From Aequorivita sinensis (GTDB lineage Bacteria > Bacteroidota > Bacteroidia > Flavobacteriales > Flavobacteriaceae): 64,000 nt of DNA. The position numbers were made by a program, and so were the translations under genes. Below the pieces are notes generated by a model that saw nothing but the letters and a program-made list of their open reading frames with translations, was not told the origin of the DNA and did no database searches. Positions 9,101 to 19,756 of this stretch are shown here, piece by piece (within the stretch, counting starts at the first letter, position 1; each line of letters begins with the position of its first letter). The stretch is taken from assembly GCF_006346335.1 (NCBI RefSeq), contig NZ_VDMC01000011.1, forward strand, positions 1-64,000. The letters run 5' to 3'.

Positions 9101-12100
9101 TTATTCTTCTAATCTAATGTCAAGACCCAATCCTTTCAATTCGTGCATAAGTACGTTGAACGATTCTGGTAATCCTGGTTCTGGCATAGTTTCACCTTTT
9201 ACGATTGCCTCGTAGGTTTTAGCCCTTCCAATAACATCATCAGATTTAACAGTCAATATTTCTCTAAGCGTACTAGATGCACCGTATGCTTCTAGAGCCC
9301 AAACCTCCATTTCTCCAAAACGCTGACCACCAAATTGTGCTTTACCACCAAGTGGTTGTTGCGTAATAAGTGAGTATGGTCCAATGGAACGCGCGTGCAT
9401 CTTATCATCTACCATGTGACCTAGTTTCAACATATAAATCACACCTACAGTTGCAGGTTGATCGAAACGCTTACCAGTTCCACCATCATATAAGTAAGTA
9501 TGCCCGTATCTTGGTATTCCAGCTTCATCAGTATATTCATTTATCTGATCGATGACTGCACCATCAAAAATTGGAGTTGCGAATTTGCGACCTAATTTTT
9601 GACCAGCCCATCCAAGAACGGTTTCGTATATCTGCCCAATGTTCATACGAGATGGTACACCAAGTGGGTTCAATACAATATCTACAGGAGTTCCGTCTTC
9701 TAGGAATGGCATGTCTTCTTCACGTACAATACGTGCAACAATACCCTTGTTTCCGTGACGTCCTGCCATTTTATCCCCAACTTTAAGTTTACGCTTTTTA
9801 GCGATGTAAACTTTTGCTAGTTTTAAAATTCCAGAAGGAAGCTCATCTCCTACAGAGATAGTAAACTTCTCACGACGCAAGTTACCTTGAAGGTCGTTTT
9901 CCTTAATTTTATAGTTGTGCATTAAATCTGCAACCAACGCATTGGTTTCATCATCGGTTGTCCAAGTACCTCCAGTTAAGTGGGTGTAATCGTCAACAGA
10001 GTTAAGCATTTTTAATGTAAACTTTTTACCTTTAGGGAATACTATTTCACCTAAATCATTGCTTATTCCTTGAGCAGTTTTACCTCCTACGATTGTGAAT
10101 AGTTTTTCAACTAACTTATCTTGTAAGGCTACGAATTTGCTTTCGTATTTTGCTTCAAGTTCTGCGATGTCTTCTTTATCCTTCGCACGTTTGCGCTTAT
10201 CTTTAACAGCACGAGCAAACAATTTCTTGTCTATTACTACACCGTTTAATGAAGGTGAAGCTTTTAACGATGCATCTTTTACATCACCAGCTTTATCACC
10301 AAAAATAGCGCGAAGAAGTTTCTCTTCCGGAGTTGGATCACTTTCTCCTTTTGGAGTAATTTTTCCGATAAGAATGTCACCAGGTTTTACCTCGGCACCA
10401 ATTCTAATCATTCCATACTCATCCAAGTCTTTAGTAGCTTCTTCCGAAACGTTTGGAATATCATTTGTCAATTCTTCGTTACCTAACTTAGTATCTCGAA
10501 CTTCTAATGAGTATTCGTCAATATGAATAGAGGTGAATATATCTTCACGTACTACTCTTTCAGAAATTACAATTGCATCCTCAAAGTTATAACCTTTCCA
10601 AGGCATGAAGGCAACCTTCATATTACGCCCTAGCGCTAGTTCACCTTTTTCAGTAGCATAACCTTGGCAAAGAACCTGTCCTTTTTTAACTCTATCCCCT
10701 TTGCTTACAATAGGCTTAAGGTTAATAGAAGTTCCTTGGTTTGTCTTTCTGAATTTTACTAGTTGATATGTTTTAGAATCGCTATCAAAACTTACCATAC
10801 GTTCGTTTTCAGTACGGTCGTATTTAATAGTAATTTCGTTTGCATCAACGTATTCAACTACACCATCTCCTTCTGCGTTAATCAAAACACGGCTATCAGA
10901 AGCAACTTGTCTTTCAAGACCAGTTCCAACGATTGGAGAATCTGCAATTAATAAAGGTACAGCCTGACGCATCATGTTCGATCCCATCAATGCACGGTTA
11001 GCATCATCATGCTCCAAGAATGGAATTAGAGATGCAGAAATAGATGCAATCTGGTTAGGCGCAACATCGGCATAGTTTAAAGTTACAGGATCCACAAGTG
11101 GGAAATCACCTTCCATTCGCGCAATAACCTTATCGGTATCGATAACACCATCGTCTGTTAATGGAATGTTTGCCTGTGCAATGTGCATATCTTCCTCTTC
11201 TTCAGCAGAAAGGTAGATTGGCTCATTTTTAAAATCTATTTTTCCGTCATTTACTTTACGGTATGGAGTTTCAATAAACCCAAGGTTATTAACCTTTGCA
11301 TAAACCGAAAGTGATGAAATAAGACCAATGTTTGGCCCTTCAGGAGTTTCAATAGGACAAAGACGACCATAGTGTGTATAGTGAACGTCACGAACCTCGA
11401 AACCTGCTCTTTCACGTGATAAACCTCCTGGCCCTAATGCAGATAGACGACGCTTATGCGTAATCTCAGCAAGTGGGTTTGTTTGGTCCATAAACTGTGA
11501 AAGCTGGTTTGTACCAAAAAATGAGTTAATTACAGAAGACAATGTCTTTGCATTAATCAAATCGATAGGTGTAAACACCTCGTTATCACGAACGTTCATA
11601 CGCTCGCGAATAGTACGCGCCATACGAGCAAGACCAACACCAAACTGTTGAGATAATTGCTCACCTACAGTACGTACACGACGGTTGCTAAGGTGGTCAA
11701 TATCATCAATCTCAGCTTTAGAGTTAATAAGCTCGATTAAATATTTTACAATGGTAATGATATCTTCTTTAGTAAGCACCTGCTTATCCATTGCGATATC
11801 AAGACCAAGTTTTTTGTTCATTCTATAACGCCCAACCTCACCAAGATTATATCTTTGGTCGCTAAAGAAAAGCTTATGGATAATTCCACGAGCAGTTTCC
11901 TCATCTGGCGGCTCAGCATTACGAAGTTGTCTATATATGTGTTCTACTGCTTCTTTTTCAGAGTTAGTAGGGTCTTTTTGTAATGTATTGTGAATAATAG
12001 CATAGTCGGCTAACTGGTTTTCTTCTTTGTGTAAAAGAACAGTTTTGCTTCCTGAATCTATAATTTCGTCAATGTGTTCTTTTTCAAGAACAGTATCACG

Positions 12101-12913
12101 GTCCAAGATAATTTCGTTACGTTCAATAGAAACTACTTCACCAGTATCTTCATCAACGAAATCTTCGTGCCAAGTTTTTAGCACACGGGCAGCTAGTTTA
12201 CGCCCAATATATTTTTTAAGTCCTGTTTTTGAAGCCTTAACTTCTTCTGCAAGATCAAAAATTTCGAGAATATCTTTATCTCTTTCAAAACCGATAGCTC
12301 TGAAAAGGGTTGTAACAGGTAATTTTTTCTTACGGTCAATGTACGCGTACATTACGCTGTTAATATCTGTGGCAAATTCAATCCACGATCCTTTAAAAGG
12401 AATTACTCTGGCAGAGTATAGTTTAGTTCCGTTGGCGTGAAAAGACTGACCAAAGAACACCCCTGGAGAACGGTGAAGTTGAGAAACAACAACACGTTCA
12501 GCTCCATTAACGCAGAAAGTTCCGCTAGGAGTCATATAAGGGATAGTACCTAGGTAAACATCCTGAACAATAGTTTCAAAGTCTTCGTGCTCTGCGTCTG
12601 TACAGTATAGTTTTAACCTTGCTTTTAAAGGCACACTATAAGTAAGACCACGTTCAATACATTCCTGGATGGAATATCTTGGCGGATCCACGAAATAGTC
12701 TAAGAACTCTAAAACGAATTGGTTACGAGTATCGGTAATTGGGAAATTTTCCAAAAAGGTTTTATATAAACCTTCTTGGCCTCTTTCTTCTGATTTGGTT
12801 TCCAATTGGAAAAAATCCTGGAAGGACTTTATCTGAATGTCCAAAAAGTCGGGATAATCCGGCTTATTTTTTACAGAGGAAAAATTCAATCTTTCAGTTT
12901 GCGTTGCTGACAT
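9101..12913 (-). CDS. rpoB: DNA-directed RNA polymerase subunit beta
   Basis: The 1270-residue beta subunit. The rifampicin-binding region with [18 protein letters not shown] and [15 protein letters not shown] lies around residues 470-500 and looks wild type, including the H, R and S positions where resistance changes usually occur. The C-terminal [20 protein letters not shown] motif is intact. It lies between rplL and rpoC in the standard order. A long imperfect hairpin in the 147-bp rplL-rpoB spacer probably reduces transcription entering rpoB, as at the E. coli attenuator. A near-match box TACGTTTA lies just upstream of the ATG, but I do not call it a promoter. Confidence 0.98.
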   Translation of the reverse strand: MSATQTERLNFSSVKNKPDYPDFLDIQIKSFQDFFQLETKSEERGQEGLYKTFLENFPITDTRNQFVLEFLDYFVDPPRYSIQECIERGLTYSVPLKARLKLYCTDAEHEDFETIVQDVYLGTIPYMTPSGTFCVNGAERVVVSQLHRSPGVFFGQSFHANGTKLYSARVIPFKGSWIEFATDINSVMYAYIDRKKKLPVTTLFRAIGFERDKDILEIFDLAEEVKASKTGLKKYIGRKLAARVLKTWHEDFVDEDTGEVVSIERNEIILDRDTVLEKEHIDEIIDSGSKTVLLHKEENQLADYAIIHNTLQKDPTNSEKEAVEHIYRQLRNAEPPDEETARGIIHKLFFSDQRYNLGEVGRYRMNKKLGLDIAMDKQVLTKEDIITIVKYLIELINSKAEIDDIDHLSNRRVRTVGEQLSQQFGVGLARMARTIRERMNVRDNEVFTPIDLINAKTLSSVINSFFGTNQLSQFMDQTNPLAEITHKRRLSALGPGGLSRERAGFEVRDVHYTHYGRLCPIETPEGPNIGLISSLSVYAKVNNLGFIETPYRKVNDGKIDFKNEPIYLSAEEEEDMHIAQANIPLTDDGVIDTDKVIARMEGDFPLVDPVTLNYADVAPNQIASISASLIPFLEHDDANRALMGSNMMRQAVPLLIADSPIVGTGLERQVASDSRVLINAEGDGVVEYVDANEITIKYDRTENERMVSFDSDSKTYQLVKFRKTNQGTSINLKPIVSKGDRVKKGQVLCQGYATEKGELALGRNMKVAFMPWKGYNFEDAIVISERVVREDIFTSIHIDEYSLEVRDTKLGNEELTNDIPNVSEEATKDLDEYGMIRIGAEVKPGDILIGKITPKGESDPTPEEKLLRAIFGDKAGDVKDASLKASPSLNGVVIDKKLFARAVKDKRKRAKDKEDIAELEAKYESKFVALQDKLVEKLFTIVGGKTAQGISNDLGEIVFPKGKKFTLKMLNSVDDYTHLTGGTWTTDDETNALVADLMHNYKIKENDLQGNLRREKFTISVGDELPSGILKLAKVYIAKKRKLKVGDKMAGRHGNKGIVARIVREEDMPFLEDGTPVDIVLNPLGVPSRMNIGQIYETVLGWAGQKLGRKFATPIFDGAVIDQINEYTDEAGIPRYGHTYLYDGGTGKRFDQPATVGVIYMLKLGHMVDDKMHARSIGPYSLITQQPLGGKAQFGGQRFGEMEVWALEAYGASSTLREILTVKSDDVIGRAKTYEAIVKGETMPEPGLPESFNVLMHELKGLGLDIRLEE

Positions 12914-12988
12914 CTATGGACGGAATTTTAATTAAAATAATATTGAATAAACGTATAAAAAAGGTGTTAACCATTATATACGCAAAAT

Positions 12989-13037
12989 GGTTTAGGCCTT
13001 TCCGACCCCGATAATAACGGGACGGAAGACCTAAACC
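12989..13037 (-). promoter_or_regulatory. Attenuator-like hairpin between rplL and rpoB
   Basis: Arms GGTTTAGG (12989-12996) and CCTAAACC (13030-13037) are perfectly complementary. Further pairs TTCCG/CGGAA and CCCG/CGGG lie inside and enclose ATAATAA. On the minus strand the stem is followed by a weak T-run (CATTTTG). Its place between ribosomal protein L7/L12 and RNA polymerase genes matches where partial terminators lower polymerase expression in other bacteria. Confidence 0.6.
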
Positions 13038-13060
13038 TTAGGGTTTGGAACGTAATAAGC

Positions 13061-13438
13061 TTACTTAAGCTCAACCTCTGCTCCAGCTTCTTCTAGTTGC
13101 GCTTTTAATGCTTCAGCTTCATCCTTAGCAATTCCTTCTTTAATTGGAGAAGGTGCGTTATCAACTAATTCTTTTGCTTCTTTAAGACCAGCACCAGTTA
13201 ATTCTTTAACTAGTTTTACTACTGCAAGTTTAGATGCACCAGCACCTTTAAGAATTACATCAAATTCTGATTGCTCATCTGCAGCGTCTCCACCAGCAGC
13301 AGCACCACCAGCAGCAACAGCAACAGCTGCAGCAGCAGGCTCAATACCGTACTCGTCTTTTAATATTGTAGCTAACTCATTAACTTCTTTTACTGTTAGG
13401 TTAACCAATTGTTCTGCGAAATCTTTCAAATCTGCCAT
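13061..13438 (-). CDS. rplL: 50S ribosomal protein L7/L12
   Basis: The 125-residue stalk protein that recruits translational GTPases. It has the N-terminal dimerisation helix ([17 protein letters not shown]), an Ala/Gly-rich hinge near residues 35-55 and the C-terminal factor-binding domain with [20 protein letters not shown] and [13 protein letters not shown]. The length is normal. It follows rplJ by 57 bp and precedes the attenuator-like hairpin before rpoB, consistent with L12 being made in excess over RNA polymerase. Confidence 0.97.
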   Translation of the reverse strand: MADLKDFAEQLVNLTVKEVNELATILKDEYGIEPAAAAVAVAAGGAAAGGDAADEQSEFDVILKGAGASKLAVVKLVKELTGAGLKEAKELVDNAPSPIKEGIAKDEAEALKAQLEEAGAEVELK

Positions 13439-13495
13439 TTCTATCGTTTTTAAAAATAATTGTGTTTATATAAATTAATTAGTGCAATGTTTGTT

Positions 13496-14017
13496 TTATC
13501 CTTCTCTTTCGGATAAGGTCTTAACAAGGCCTGCAATTGTAGTACTTCCACTCTTAAGAGCTGAAATAACATTTTTAGCAGGAGATTGTAGTAACCCAAT
13601 AACTTCTCCAATAAGCTCTTCTTTAGATTTAAGCTCTACTAAGCTATCCAATTGTTCATCGCCAACGTAAATTGACTCTTGGATGTAAGCTCCTTTTAAT
13701 AAAGGCCTATCAGATTTTTTTCTGAATTCTTTAATTACTTTGGCAGGTGCATTACCTGTTTCAGAAAACATAATGGAAGTATTTCCTTTAAGTACTTCTG
13801 GTAAGCTTCCAAAGTCTTTATCTGAACTCTCCATTGCTTTTTTAAGCAATGTGTTCTTAACAACTGCTAACTGAACTCCTGCTTTAAAACAAGCACGACG
13901 TAAGTTAGTAGTAGTCCCTGCGTTTAAGCCTGAAATATCTGCTAAATAGATATTTTCATTATCAGACAACTGCGCAGTTAACGTTTCAATTACTTGTGAT
14001 TTTTCTTCTCTAGTCAT
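13496..14017 (-). CDS. rplJ: 50S ribosomal protein L10
   Basis: The 173-residue stalk base protein that anchors L7/L12 dimers to 23S rRNA. It begins MTREEKSQVIETLTAQL and carries the conserved LRRACFKAGVQLAVVKNTLL segment and a C-terminal L12-binding helix (NVISALKSGSTTIAGLVKTL). It starts only 12 bp after rplA. There is no room there for the long L10-binding leader known in gamma-proteobacteria, so any autoregulation must use a different site. Confidence 0.96.
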   Translation of the reverse strand: MTREEKSQVIETLTAQLSDNENIYLADISGLNAGTTTNLRRACFKAGVQLAVVKNTLLKKAMESSDKDFGSLPEVLKGNTSIMFSETGNAPAKVIKEFRKKSDRPLLKGAYIQESIYVGDEQLDSLVELKSKEELIGEVIGLLQSPAKNVISALKSGSTTIAGLVKTLSEREG

Positions 14018-14029
14018 AATTTCCAGTTT

Positions 14030-14725
14030 TTACTGCTCAGTAAACCTTTTTGTGTCAATCTCAACACTTGGACTCATTGTGCTAGACATATAGATACTCT
14101 TTATGTAAACACCTTTTGCCGCTTGTGGCTTTAGTTTAACGAGGGTTGTTAATAATTCTCTTGCGTTTCCTGCAATTTTTTCAGCATCAAAAGACGCTTT
14201 TCCTATTGCTGCGTGTACGATACCTGTTTTATCAACTTTAAAGTCGATTTTACCAGCTTTCACATCAGAAACTGCCTTAGCAACGTCCATAGTTACTGTA
14301 CCAGTCTTTGGGTTTGGCATAAGACCACGAGGACCTAATACACGTCCTAAAGGACCTAATTTACCCATTACACTTGGCATAGTTACAATTACGTCAACAT
14401 CTGTCCATCCTCCTTTAATTTTATCGAGGTACTCATCAAGACCAACGTAGTCTGCTCCAGCTTCTTTAGCTTCAGCTTCCTTATCTGGAGTTACTAATGC
14501 TAATACTTTAACGTCTTTACCAGTTCCGTGAGGAAGGGTTACAACGCCTCTTACCATTTGGTTCGCTTTACGTGGATCCACGTTAAGACGTACCGCAAGG
14601 TCAACTGAAGGATCGAACTTTACGTTAGATATTTCTTTTATTAAAGCAGAAGCTTCGGCAACGGTATAGGTTCTATCCTCTACCTTAAGCTTGGCTTCCT
14701 TTTGCTTTTTTGTTAATCGTGCCAT
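14030..14725 (-). CDS. rplA: 50S ribosomal protein L1
   Basis: The 231-residue protein of the mobile L1 stalk near the E site. Typical motifs include [12 protein letters not shown], the [23 protein letters not shown] region (only part quoted here) and [11 protein letters not shown]. Its usual neighbour rplK lies 20 bp upstream. It is the expected autoregulator of the L11 operon in other bacteria; I did not identify its mRNA target here. Confidence 0.97.
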   Translation of the reverse strand: MARLTKKQKEAKLKVEDRTYTVAEASALIKEISNVKFDPSVDLAVRLNVDPRKANQMVRGVVTLPHGTGKDVKVLALVTPDKEAEAKEAGADYVGLDEYLDKIKGGWTDVDVIVTMPSVMGKLGPLGRVLGPRGLMPNPKTGTVTMDVAKAVSDVKAGKIDFKVDKTGIVHAAIGKASFDAEKIAGNARELLTTLVKLKPQAAKGVYIKSIYMSSTMSPSVEIDTKRFTEQ

Positions 14726-14745
14726 TTATAGATTCTTTTTTCAGA

Positions 14746-15183
14746 TTAAAAAGGTGCGTCACCTTTTACTTTAACTCCCATAGAACGTGCAGTACCAGCT
14801 ACCATTTTCATAGCAGACTCAACAGTAAATGCGTTAAGATCGGGCATTTTATCTTCCGCGATCGCTTTAACTTGTTCCCAAGAGATTGTGGCTACTTTTT
14901 TTGCATGTGGTTCACCGGAGCCTTTTTTTGCTTTAGCAGCTTCAAGTATTTGAACTGCAGCGGGTGGAGTCTTAATAACAAAATCGAAAGATTTGTCTTT
15001 ATAAACTGTAATCGCTACTGGCAATACTTTTCCTTGCTTATCCTGAGTTCTAGCATTAAACTGCTTACAGAACTCCATGATATTAACACCGGCAGCACCA
15101 AGAGCAGGTCCTACTGGTGGTGATGGGTTAGCAGCACCTCCGCGAACTTGCAACTTAACTACTTTACTAATTTCTTTTGCCAT
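14746..15183 (-). CDS. rplK: 50S ribosomal protein L11
   Basis: The 145-residue protein of the GTPase-associated centre. The start [20 protein letters not shown] and the proline-rich [10 protein letters not shown] segment are diagnostic, as is the C-terminal RNA-binding domain with [20 protein letters not shown]. Standard length. It heads the rplKAJL block, 64 bp after nusG. Confidence 0.97.
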   Translation of the reverse strand: MAKEISKVVKLQVRGGAANPSPPVGPALGAAGVNIMEFCKQFNARTQDKQGKVLPVAITVYKDKSFDFVIKTPPAAVQILEAAKAKKGSGEPHAKKVATISWEQVKAIAEDKMPDLNAFTVESAMKMVAGTARSMGVKVKGDAPF

Positions 15184-15247
15184 TTCTAAATTTTTGTGTG
15201 GTTCTTCAAAAGTGGAAGCCTTAGAAGGAACCTATTAAGCGTAACAA

Positions 15248-15802
15248 TTAAACTTTTTCAACTTGCATATAACTTAATTCTAATGGTGTTTTTCTTCCAA
15301 AAATCTTAACCATTACCTCAAGTTTGCGTTTTTCTTCATTTATTTTTTCAACAGTTCCATTAAATCCATTGAAAGGACCATCAATAACTTTTACAGTCTC
15401 TCCCACAGTATATGGAATGTTTACACTATCCTCTTTAACAGAAAGCTCATCAACTTTTCCTAACATTCTGTTTACTTCAGATTGTCTCAACGGTACAGGA
15501 TCACCTCCTTTAACCTCACCTAAAAAGCCAATAACACCATTAATAGACTTAATGATGTGAGGAATTTCACCACCTAAATTTGCTTTTATCATGATGTAAC
15601 CTGGAAAATAAACACGTTCTTTATTTACTTTCTTTCCGTTACGGATTTGAATAACTTTTTCGGTTGGTACGAGAACCTGATCAATATAATCTTCAAGCTC
15701 TAATCGTTTTATCTCAGTATCGATATACGATTTGATTTTGTTTTCCTGTCCACTAACTGAACGGACTACATACCACTTTTTTGTTTTTGTTGTTTCGGTC
15801 AT
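15248..15802 (-). CDS. nusG: Transcription antitermination/elongation factor NusG
   Basis: A 184-residue NusG with the N-terminal NGN domain (KKWYVVRSVSGQENKIKSYI, then VYFPGYIMIKANLGGE) and a C-terminal KOW domain (GETVKVIDGPFNGFNGTVEK). NusG binds RNA polymerase, promotes elongation and couples it to ribosomal S10. It follows secE by 3 bp, the universal secE-nusG order. Confidence 0.97.
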   Translation of the reverse strand: MTETTKTKKWYVVRSVSGQENKIKSYIDTEIKRLELEDYIDQVLVPTEKVIQIRNGKKVNKERVYFPGYIMIKANLGGEIPHIIKSINGVIGFLGEVKGGDPVPLRQSEVNRMLGKVDELSVKEDSVNIPYTVGETVKVIDGPFNGFNGTVEKINEEKRKLEVMVKIFGRKTPLELSYMQVEKV

Positions 15803-15805
15803 TTC

Positions 15806-15994
15806 TTACGATTTGATCCAATCAAAATATAAACCAACCATTTTGCTGAAAACGGTATCTACACCCCAAACCGCTAAGGCCAATACAATAGAAAAAACCG
15901 CAACAACTACGGTTAATTTCTGAGCCTCTGCCCAAGTTGGCCAGGTTACGTGGTTTTTAAGTTCTTTATACGATTCTGTAATATAGTTTACCAT
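15806..15994 (-). CDS. secE: Preprotein translocase subunit SecE
   Basis: A 62-residue single-span SecE, the short form usual outside the enterobacteria. It has the amphipathic segment SYKELKNHVTWPTWAEAQK followed by one transmembrane helix (VVVAVFSIVLALAVWGV). It clamps SecY in the inner-membrane translocon. It lies between tRNA-Trp and nusG. Confidence 0.95.
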   Translation of the reverse strand: MVNYITESYKELKNHVTWPTWAEAQKLTVVVAVFSIVLALAVWGVDTVFSKMVGLYFDWIKS

Positions 15995-16083
15995 TTTGTT
16001 GTCGTATTAATATTATTCCTCCAGAGAGGTGAAGTTTCCTATTTTAGCTGTAAATCTACTTTGAAGCTTATGCAGGAATATTG

Positions 16084-16156
16084 CACGGGTTGAGAGACTC
16101 GAACTCACGACACCTGGTTTTGGAGACCAGTGCTCTACCAACTGAGCTAAACCCGT
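16084..16156 (-). tRNA. tRNA-Trp(CCA)
   Basis: A 73-nt cloverleaf with acceptor stem ACGGGTT/AACCCGT, D arm GCTCAGTTGGTAGAGC, anticodon stem CTGGT/ACCAG around loop CTCCAAA (anticodon CCA), and T loop TTCGAGT. The 3' CCA is not encoded. The T stem GTGAG/CTCTC contains one T-T mismatch. It lies between tuf and secE, the usual place for tRNA-Trp in this superoperon. Confidence 0.97.
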
Positions 16157-16231
16157 ATTTAATTCAGATTCTAGAATTTAAAACCTAACTTCTGAATATT
16201 TTTTGTCAACTCATATAGAGCTTACCTAGTT

Positions 16232-16270
16232 AAAAAAGCCAAGGTATCCCGAATTAAATTCAGGACACCT
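16232..16270 (-). terminator. Candidate terminator after tuf
   Basis: AGGTATCC (16242-16249) pairs with GGACACCT (16263-16270) with one mismatch, and GAAT/ATTC extends the stem to a 3-base loop. On the minus strand it is followed by TTGGC and a run of six T (16237-16232). It could partly separate tuf from the tRNA-Trp-secE-nusG transcript. Confidence 0.5.
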
Positions 16271-16292
16271 ATAGCTTATATATATTAGATGA

Positions 16293-17480
16293 TTATTCTA
16301 CAATTTCAGTAACCTGACCTGCACCTACAGTACGTCCACCTTCACGGATTGCGAAACGAAGACCTACGTTCATTGCGATTGGCTGTAACAACTCAACATT
16401 GATTGTTAAGTTATCTCCAGGCATAACCATTTCAACACCATCAGGAAGCGTAATTGTTCCAGTTACATCAGTTGTACGTACGTAGAACTGTGGACGGTAA
16501 TTGTTGTGGAATGGAGTGTGACGTCCACCTTCTTCTTTCTTAAGGATATAAACCTCAGCTTTAAACTTAGCGTGTGGAGTTACAGATCCTGGCTTAACGA
16601 TTACCATACCTCTAGAGATTTGAGTTTTCTCAATACCTCTTAATAGGATACCAGCGTTATCTCCAGCCTCTCCTCTATCAAGGATTTGACGGAACATTTC
16701 AATACCAGTAATAGTAGAAGTTAATTTCTCAGCTCCCATACCGATAATTTCAACTGGGTCTCCAGTTTTAGCAATACCAGTTTCGATACGACCTGTAGCA
16801 ACAGTTCCACGACCAGTAATAGAGAATACGTCTTCAATTGGCATCAAGAAAGGCTTTTCGTTATCACGAACAGGCTCTTCAATCCAGTTATCAACTTCTT
16901 CCATTAATTTAAGAAGAGCATCTACCCATTTTTGCTCACCGTTAAGTGCACCTAAAGCAGAACCTTGAACAACAGGACCATTATCACCATCATACTCGTA
17001 GAAGCTTAAAAGATCTCTGATCTCCATTTCTACTAGCTCAAGTAATTCCTCATCATCAACTAAGTCAACTTTGTTCATGAATACAACAATTCTAGGAATA
17101 CCAACCTGGCGACCTAAAAGGATGTGCTCACGAGTTTGTGGCATAGGACCATCAGTAGCAGCAACAACAAGAATAGCACCGTCCATTTGAGCAGCACCAG
17201 TAACCATGTTCTTTACGTAATCCGCGTGACCAGGACAGTCAACGTGTGCGTAGTGACGTTTTGCTGTTTGATATTCTACGTGAGAAGAGTTAATTGTAAT
17301 ACCTCTTTCTTTTTCTTCTGGCGCATTATCAATTTGATCAAATGATGTTGCTGCAGAGAAACCTGCATCAGCCAAAACTTTAGTAATAGCTGCAGTCGTA
17401 GTTGTTTTTCCGTGATCTACGTGTCCAATTGTACCAATATTTAAGTGTGGTTTTGACCGATCGAATTTTTCTTTTGCCAT
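16293..17480 (-). CDS. tuf: Elongation factor Tu
   Basis: A 395-residue EF-Tu that delivers aminoacyl-tRNA to the ribosome. The P-loop GHVDHGKTT is near residues 19-27, followed by switch [14 protein letters not shown]3 DCPGHADY and G4 NKVD. The beta-barrel domains 2 and 3 are complete, with [13 protein letters not shown] and the C-terminal [19 protein letters not shown]. It is flanked by tRNA genes on both sides, the classic arrangement, and is probably co-transcribed with the four upstream tRNAs from the promoter at 18452-18483. Confidence 0.98.
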   Translation of the reverse strand: MAKEKFDRSKPHLNIGTIGHVDHGKTTTTAAITKVLADAGFSAATSFDQIDNAPEEKERGITINSSHVEYQTAKRHYAHVDCPGHADYVKNMVTGAAQMDGAILVVAATDGPMPQTREHILLGRQVGIPRIVVFMNKVDLVDDEELLELVEMEIRDLLSFYEYDGDNGPVVQGSALGALNGEQKWVDALLKLMEEVDNWIEEPVRDNEKPFLMPIEDVFSITGRGTVATGRIETGIAKTGDPVEIIGMGAEKLTSTITGIEMFRQILDRGEAGDNAGILLRGIEKTQISRGMVIVKPGSVTPHAKFKAEVYILKKEEGGRHTPFHNNYRPQFYVRTTDVTGTITLPDGVEMVMPGDNLTINVELLQPIAMNVGLRFAIREGGRTVGAGQVTEIVE

Positions 17481-17536
17481 TTTGTATTAATTTTAATCTT
17501 AGTTATATATTAGTGTTCTATTGTATTTGCAACTTG

Positions 17537-17608
<72 letters not shown>

Positions 17609-17619
17609 CTTTTAACTAG

Positions 17620-17644
17620 CCCTTCAACGTTGCTCAGGGTAAAC
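17620..17644. repeat. Short interspersed repeat, copy near tRNA-Thr(GGU)
   Basis: CCCTTCAACGTTGCTCAGGG followed by TAAAC. It matches 18216-18240 at 20 of 25 positions in the same orientation. Related cores occur at 40205-40280. It lies in the non-coding spacer between two tRNA genes. Confidence 0.6.
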
Positions 17645-17716
17645 AGTTCAAAAGCTTAAAGCTCAATGCTGTTTTTTAAAAAACAACAATAAACCCTAAA
17701 CTAGAAACCATTTTAG

Positions 17717-17789
17717 AGCGGGAGACCGGGTTCGAACCGGCGACATTCAGCTTGGAAGGCTGACGCTCTACCAACTGAGCTACTCCCGC
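17717..17789 (-). tRNA. tRNA-Gly(UCC)
   Basis: A 73-nt cloverleaf with acceptor GCGGGAG/CTCCCGC, D arm GCTCAGTTGGTAGAGC, anticodon loop CTTCCAA (anticodon TCC) and T arm GCCGGTTCGAACCCGGT. The CCA end is not encoded. Confidence 0.97.
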
Positions 17790-17988
17790 ATTTTATGAGC
17801 AAATTCCCTCCCCGACAAGCGTCGAGACTGTTTCATATCCAGAGAAGGAAACCGAAACTTTTTAGAGAATCTAATCAAAAGATTATTCAATCTATAAATG
17901 AACTACTTCAAACTTTGCGCAAAACTAACATAATTTTACTTATTACGTTTGAAATTTTCAACTTTTTATTGAAAATAAAAAATAGTAG

Positions 17989-18070
<82 letters not shown>

Positions 18071-18198
18071 AATTCTTCAATTATGAATTAAGAATATAAA
18101 ATTCACAACTAAAACTTTCAATAATTCTAATGAACTTGTAGATTTAAAAATCTACTTATTTGTTTTTCATAATTCCGAATATACAATTCTGAATTACT

Positions 18199-18240
18199 GA
18201 GCCGATTGAGGGACTCCCTTCGACTGCGCTCAGGATAAAC
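18199..18240 (-). repeat. tRNA-Thr 3'-end fragment fused to a short interspersed repeat
   Basis: Positions 18199-18216 match 18314-18331, the 3' end of the tRNA-Thr(UGU) gene, at 17 of 18 bases, then the similarity stops. The fragment joins directly to CCCTTCGACTGCGCTCAGGA plus TAAAC (18216-18240), the interspersed repeat also seen at 17620-17644. It cannot fold as a tRNA. Confidence 0.7.
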
Positions 18241-18314
18241 TTCTCGCCCCGATTAAACCAAGCTCTAATTTTAAAACTCTAGTTTAATTCCTGATCCACT
18301 TTTCAAAATTTCAG

Positions 18315-18388
18315 AGCCGATGGAGGGACTCGAACCCACGACCTGCTGATTACAAATCAGCTGCTCTAGCCAGCTGAGCTACATCGGC
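18315..18388 (-). tRNA. tRNA-Thr(UGU)
   Basis: A 74-nt cloverleaf with acceptor GCCGATG/CATCGGC, D arm GCTCAGCTGGCTAGAGC, anticodon stem GCTGA/TCAGC around TTTGTAA (anticodon TGT), and T arm GTGGG TTCGAGT CCCTC with one T-T mismatch. First gene of the tRNA-tuf transcript, about 60 bases after the promoter. Confidence 0.97.
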
Positions 18389-18451
18389 TTTTTTCAATTT
18401 TTATGAGTTGCTTTCTAACTCGTAAAAAAGCTCGTTATTTCTAACGGAGTG

Positions 18452-18483
18452 CAAATGTATATAAACTTCTCGTTTCAAACAAA
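18452..18483 (-). promoter_or_regulatory. Promoter of the tRNA-tuf-ribosomal superoperon
   Basis: On the minus strand, TACATTTG (18459-18452) is an exact TAnnTTTG -7 box. About 20 bp upstream lies a TTTG (in GTTTTGTTTG), matching the Bacteroidota -33 element. Transcription would start near 18446 and run into tRNA-Thr(UGU). Confidence 0.75.
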
Positions 18484-18513
18484 ACTTTTTCAAAACTTTT
18501 TTTAAAAAAATTT

Positions 18514-18816
18514 CTATAAATACGATTTTTCTTTCTGTTTGCGCTTCTTTAGTTGTCTCTCCAAAGCTCGTGACGCCTCGTCGGTAGCAGCTTCAAAGGT
18601 CTTAGCTTCCTTTTTCACCATAATGTCATCTCCTGGCACACTTAATAACACCTCTACTATTTTATTTTCTTTTTCACTCGTTTTTTGAACCTTCAAAAAG
18701 ACATCTGCGAACACAATTTTGTCGTAAAATTGTTCGAGCTTCGACAACCTTTTTTTAACAAAAAACACCAACTCTTCTTTCGCCGTAAAATTTGGCGCTT
18801 GTACGTTTACTTTCAT
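18514..18816 (-). CDS. hpf: Ribosome hibernation-promoting factor, short HPF/YfiA type
   Basis: A 100-residue S30AE/HPF-like protein: MKVNVQAPNFTAKEELVFFV at the start, KLEQFYDKIVFADVFLKV in the middle and a basic C-terminal helix RALERQLKKRKQKEK. It binds the 30S decoding region and stops translation in starved cells. The length fits the short form without the C-terminal dimerisation domain. It follows xerC by 55 bp with no promoter seen, so the two are probably co-transcribed, and it lies immediately upstream of the tRNA-tuf promoter. Confidence 0.9.
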   Translation of the reverse strand: MKVNVQAPNFTAKEELVFFVKKRLSKLEQFYDKIVFADVFLKVQKTSEKENKIVEVLLSVPGDDIMVKKEAKTFEAATDEASRALERQLKKRKQKEKSYL

Positions 18817-18871
18817 ATCACTATAATTTTATAATTGCTAAGTAGTTTTACACCATAAATGCCATTTAAAA

Positions 18872-19756
18872 TTAACTACGAGGATGTGAGTTTCTATAAA
18901 TCTCTTTCAATTTAGCGATACTGTTTTGAGTATAAACTTGAGTAGATGCTAAACTAGAATGACCTAATAACTCTTTAACCGAATTTATATCAGCACCTTC
19001 ATTTAAAAGATGAGTTGCAAATGAATGCCTTAATATATGAGGACTCTTTTTTACTTTTTCAGATGCCTTACTAAAGTAGACATTAATAATGCGATACACA
19101 AGAGTTTCATACACTTTCAAACCTTTTGCCGTGAGAAACAAATACTCATCATCTATTATATTCTCAAGCTCATCTCGTACAGACATGTAGGCACGAATAG
19201 TATCAAGCACTGCTGGCAACAAAGGAATTATCCGCTCCTTATTACGCTTACCTAATACCTTAATCGTTTTCTGGGCGAAGGAAATACTGTCAATCTTAAT
19301 ATTAATTAACTCCGCTCTTCTTATACCTGTTGAATAAAACAACTCGACCACCAGACGATCTCGCAATCCCTCAAAATCATCGTTGCCTTGAAGCAATTCC
19401 ATTACGTTTACTATTTCATTTTCAGAAAATGGAACTTGTATTTTTTTTGAAGTTTTTAATGCTTTGTGTTTCGCCAACGGACTAACCTGTATTTGTCCTG
19501 TCTTTAAAAGAAATTTATAATAGGTTTTAAGGGAAGATATTTTCCTATTTACAGTTCTATTTGAAACACCAGAATCAACCAAAGACACTATCCAGCTTCG
19601 AATTACCGAGTAGTTTACATCTAGTATATCCCCGTACTGAAACTCTTCTGAAGCAAATTGCTGAAATCCATCTAGATCTTTTAAATATGCTACAACCGTA
19701 TGTGGTGAGTATTTTTTTTCAAGTTCTAAATAGTCTTTAAAAGAAGAAAATGGCAT
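18872..19756 (-). CDS. xerC: Tyrosine recombinase XerC/XerD type
   Basis: A 294-residue site-specific recombinase. The N-terminal SAM-like DNA-binding domain covers about residues 1-85. The catalytic set is complete: R146 (GIRRAE), K170 (LGKRNKE), H240 and R243 (HILRHSF), H266 (LGHSS) and the nucleophile Y275 (QVYTQ). Length and neighbours (hpf, rpsU) are those of the chromosomal Xer enzyme in Flavobacteriia, which resolves chromosome dimers at dif, rather than of a mobile integrase. An in-frame ATG at 19789 would add 11 residues; MPFSSFKDYL at 19756 fits the family start better. No dif-like site was noticed in the window. Confidence 0.92.
   Translation of the reverse strand: MPFSSFKDYLELEKKYSPHTVVAYLKDLDGFQQFASEEFQYGDILDVNYSVIRSWIVSLVDSGVSNRTVNRKISSLKTYYKFLLKTGQIQVSPLAKHKALKTSKKIQVPFSENEIVNVMELLQGNDDFEGLRDRLVVELFYSTGIRRAELINIKIDSISFAQKTIKVLGKRNKERIIPLLPAVLDTIRAYMSVRDELENIIDDEYLFLTAKGLKVYETLVYRIINVYFSKASEKVKKSPHILRHSFATHLLNEGADINSVKELLGHSSLASTQVYTQNSIAKLKEIYRNSHPRS

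Noticed and set aside
9571-9786. 71-codon plus-strand frame within rpoB, and similar short frames in rpoC
   Set aside because: Antisense shadows of conserved polymerase codons with no independent support.
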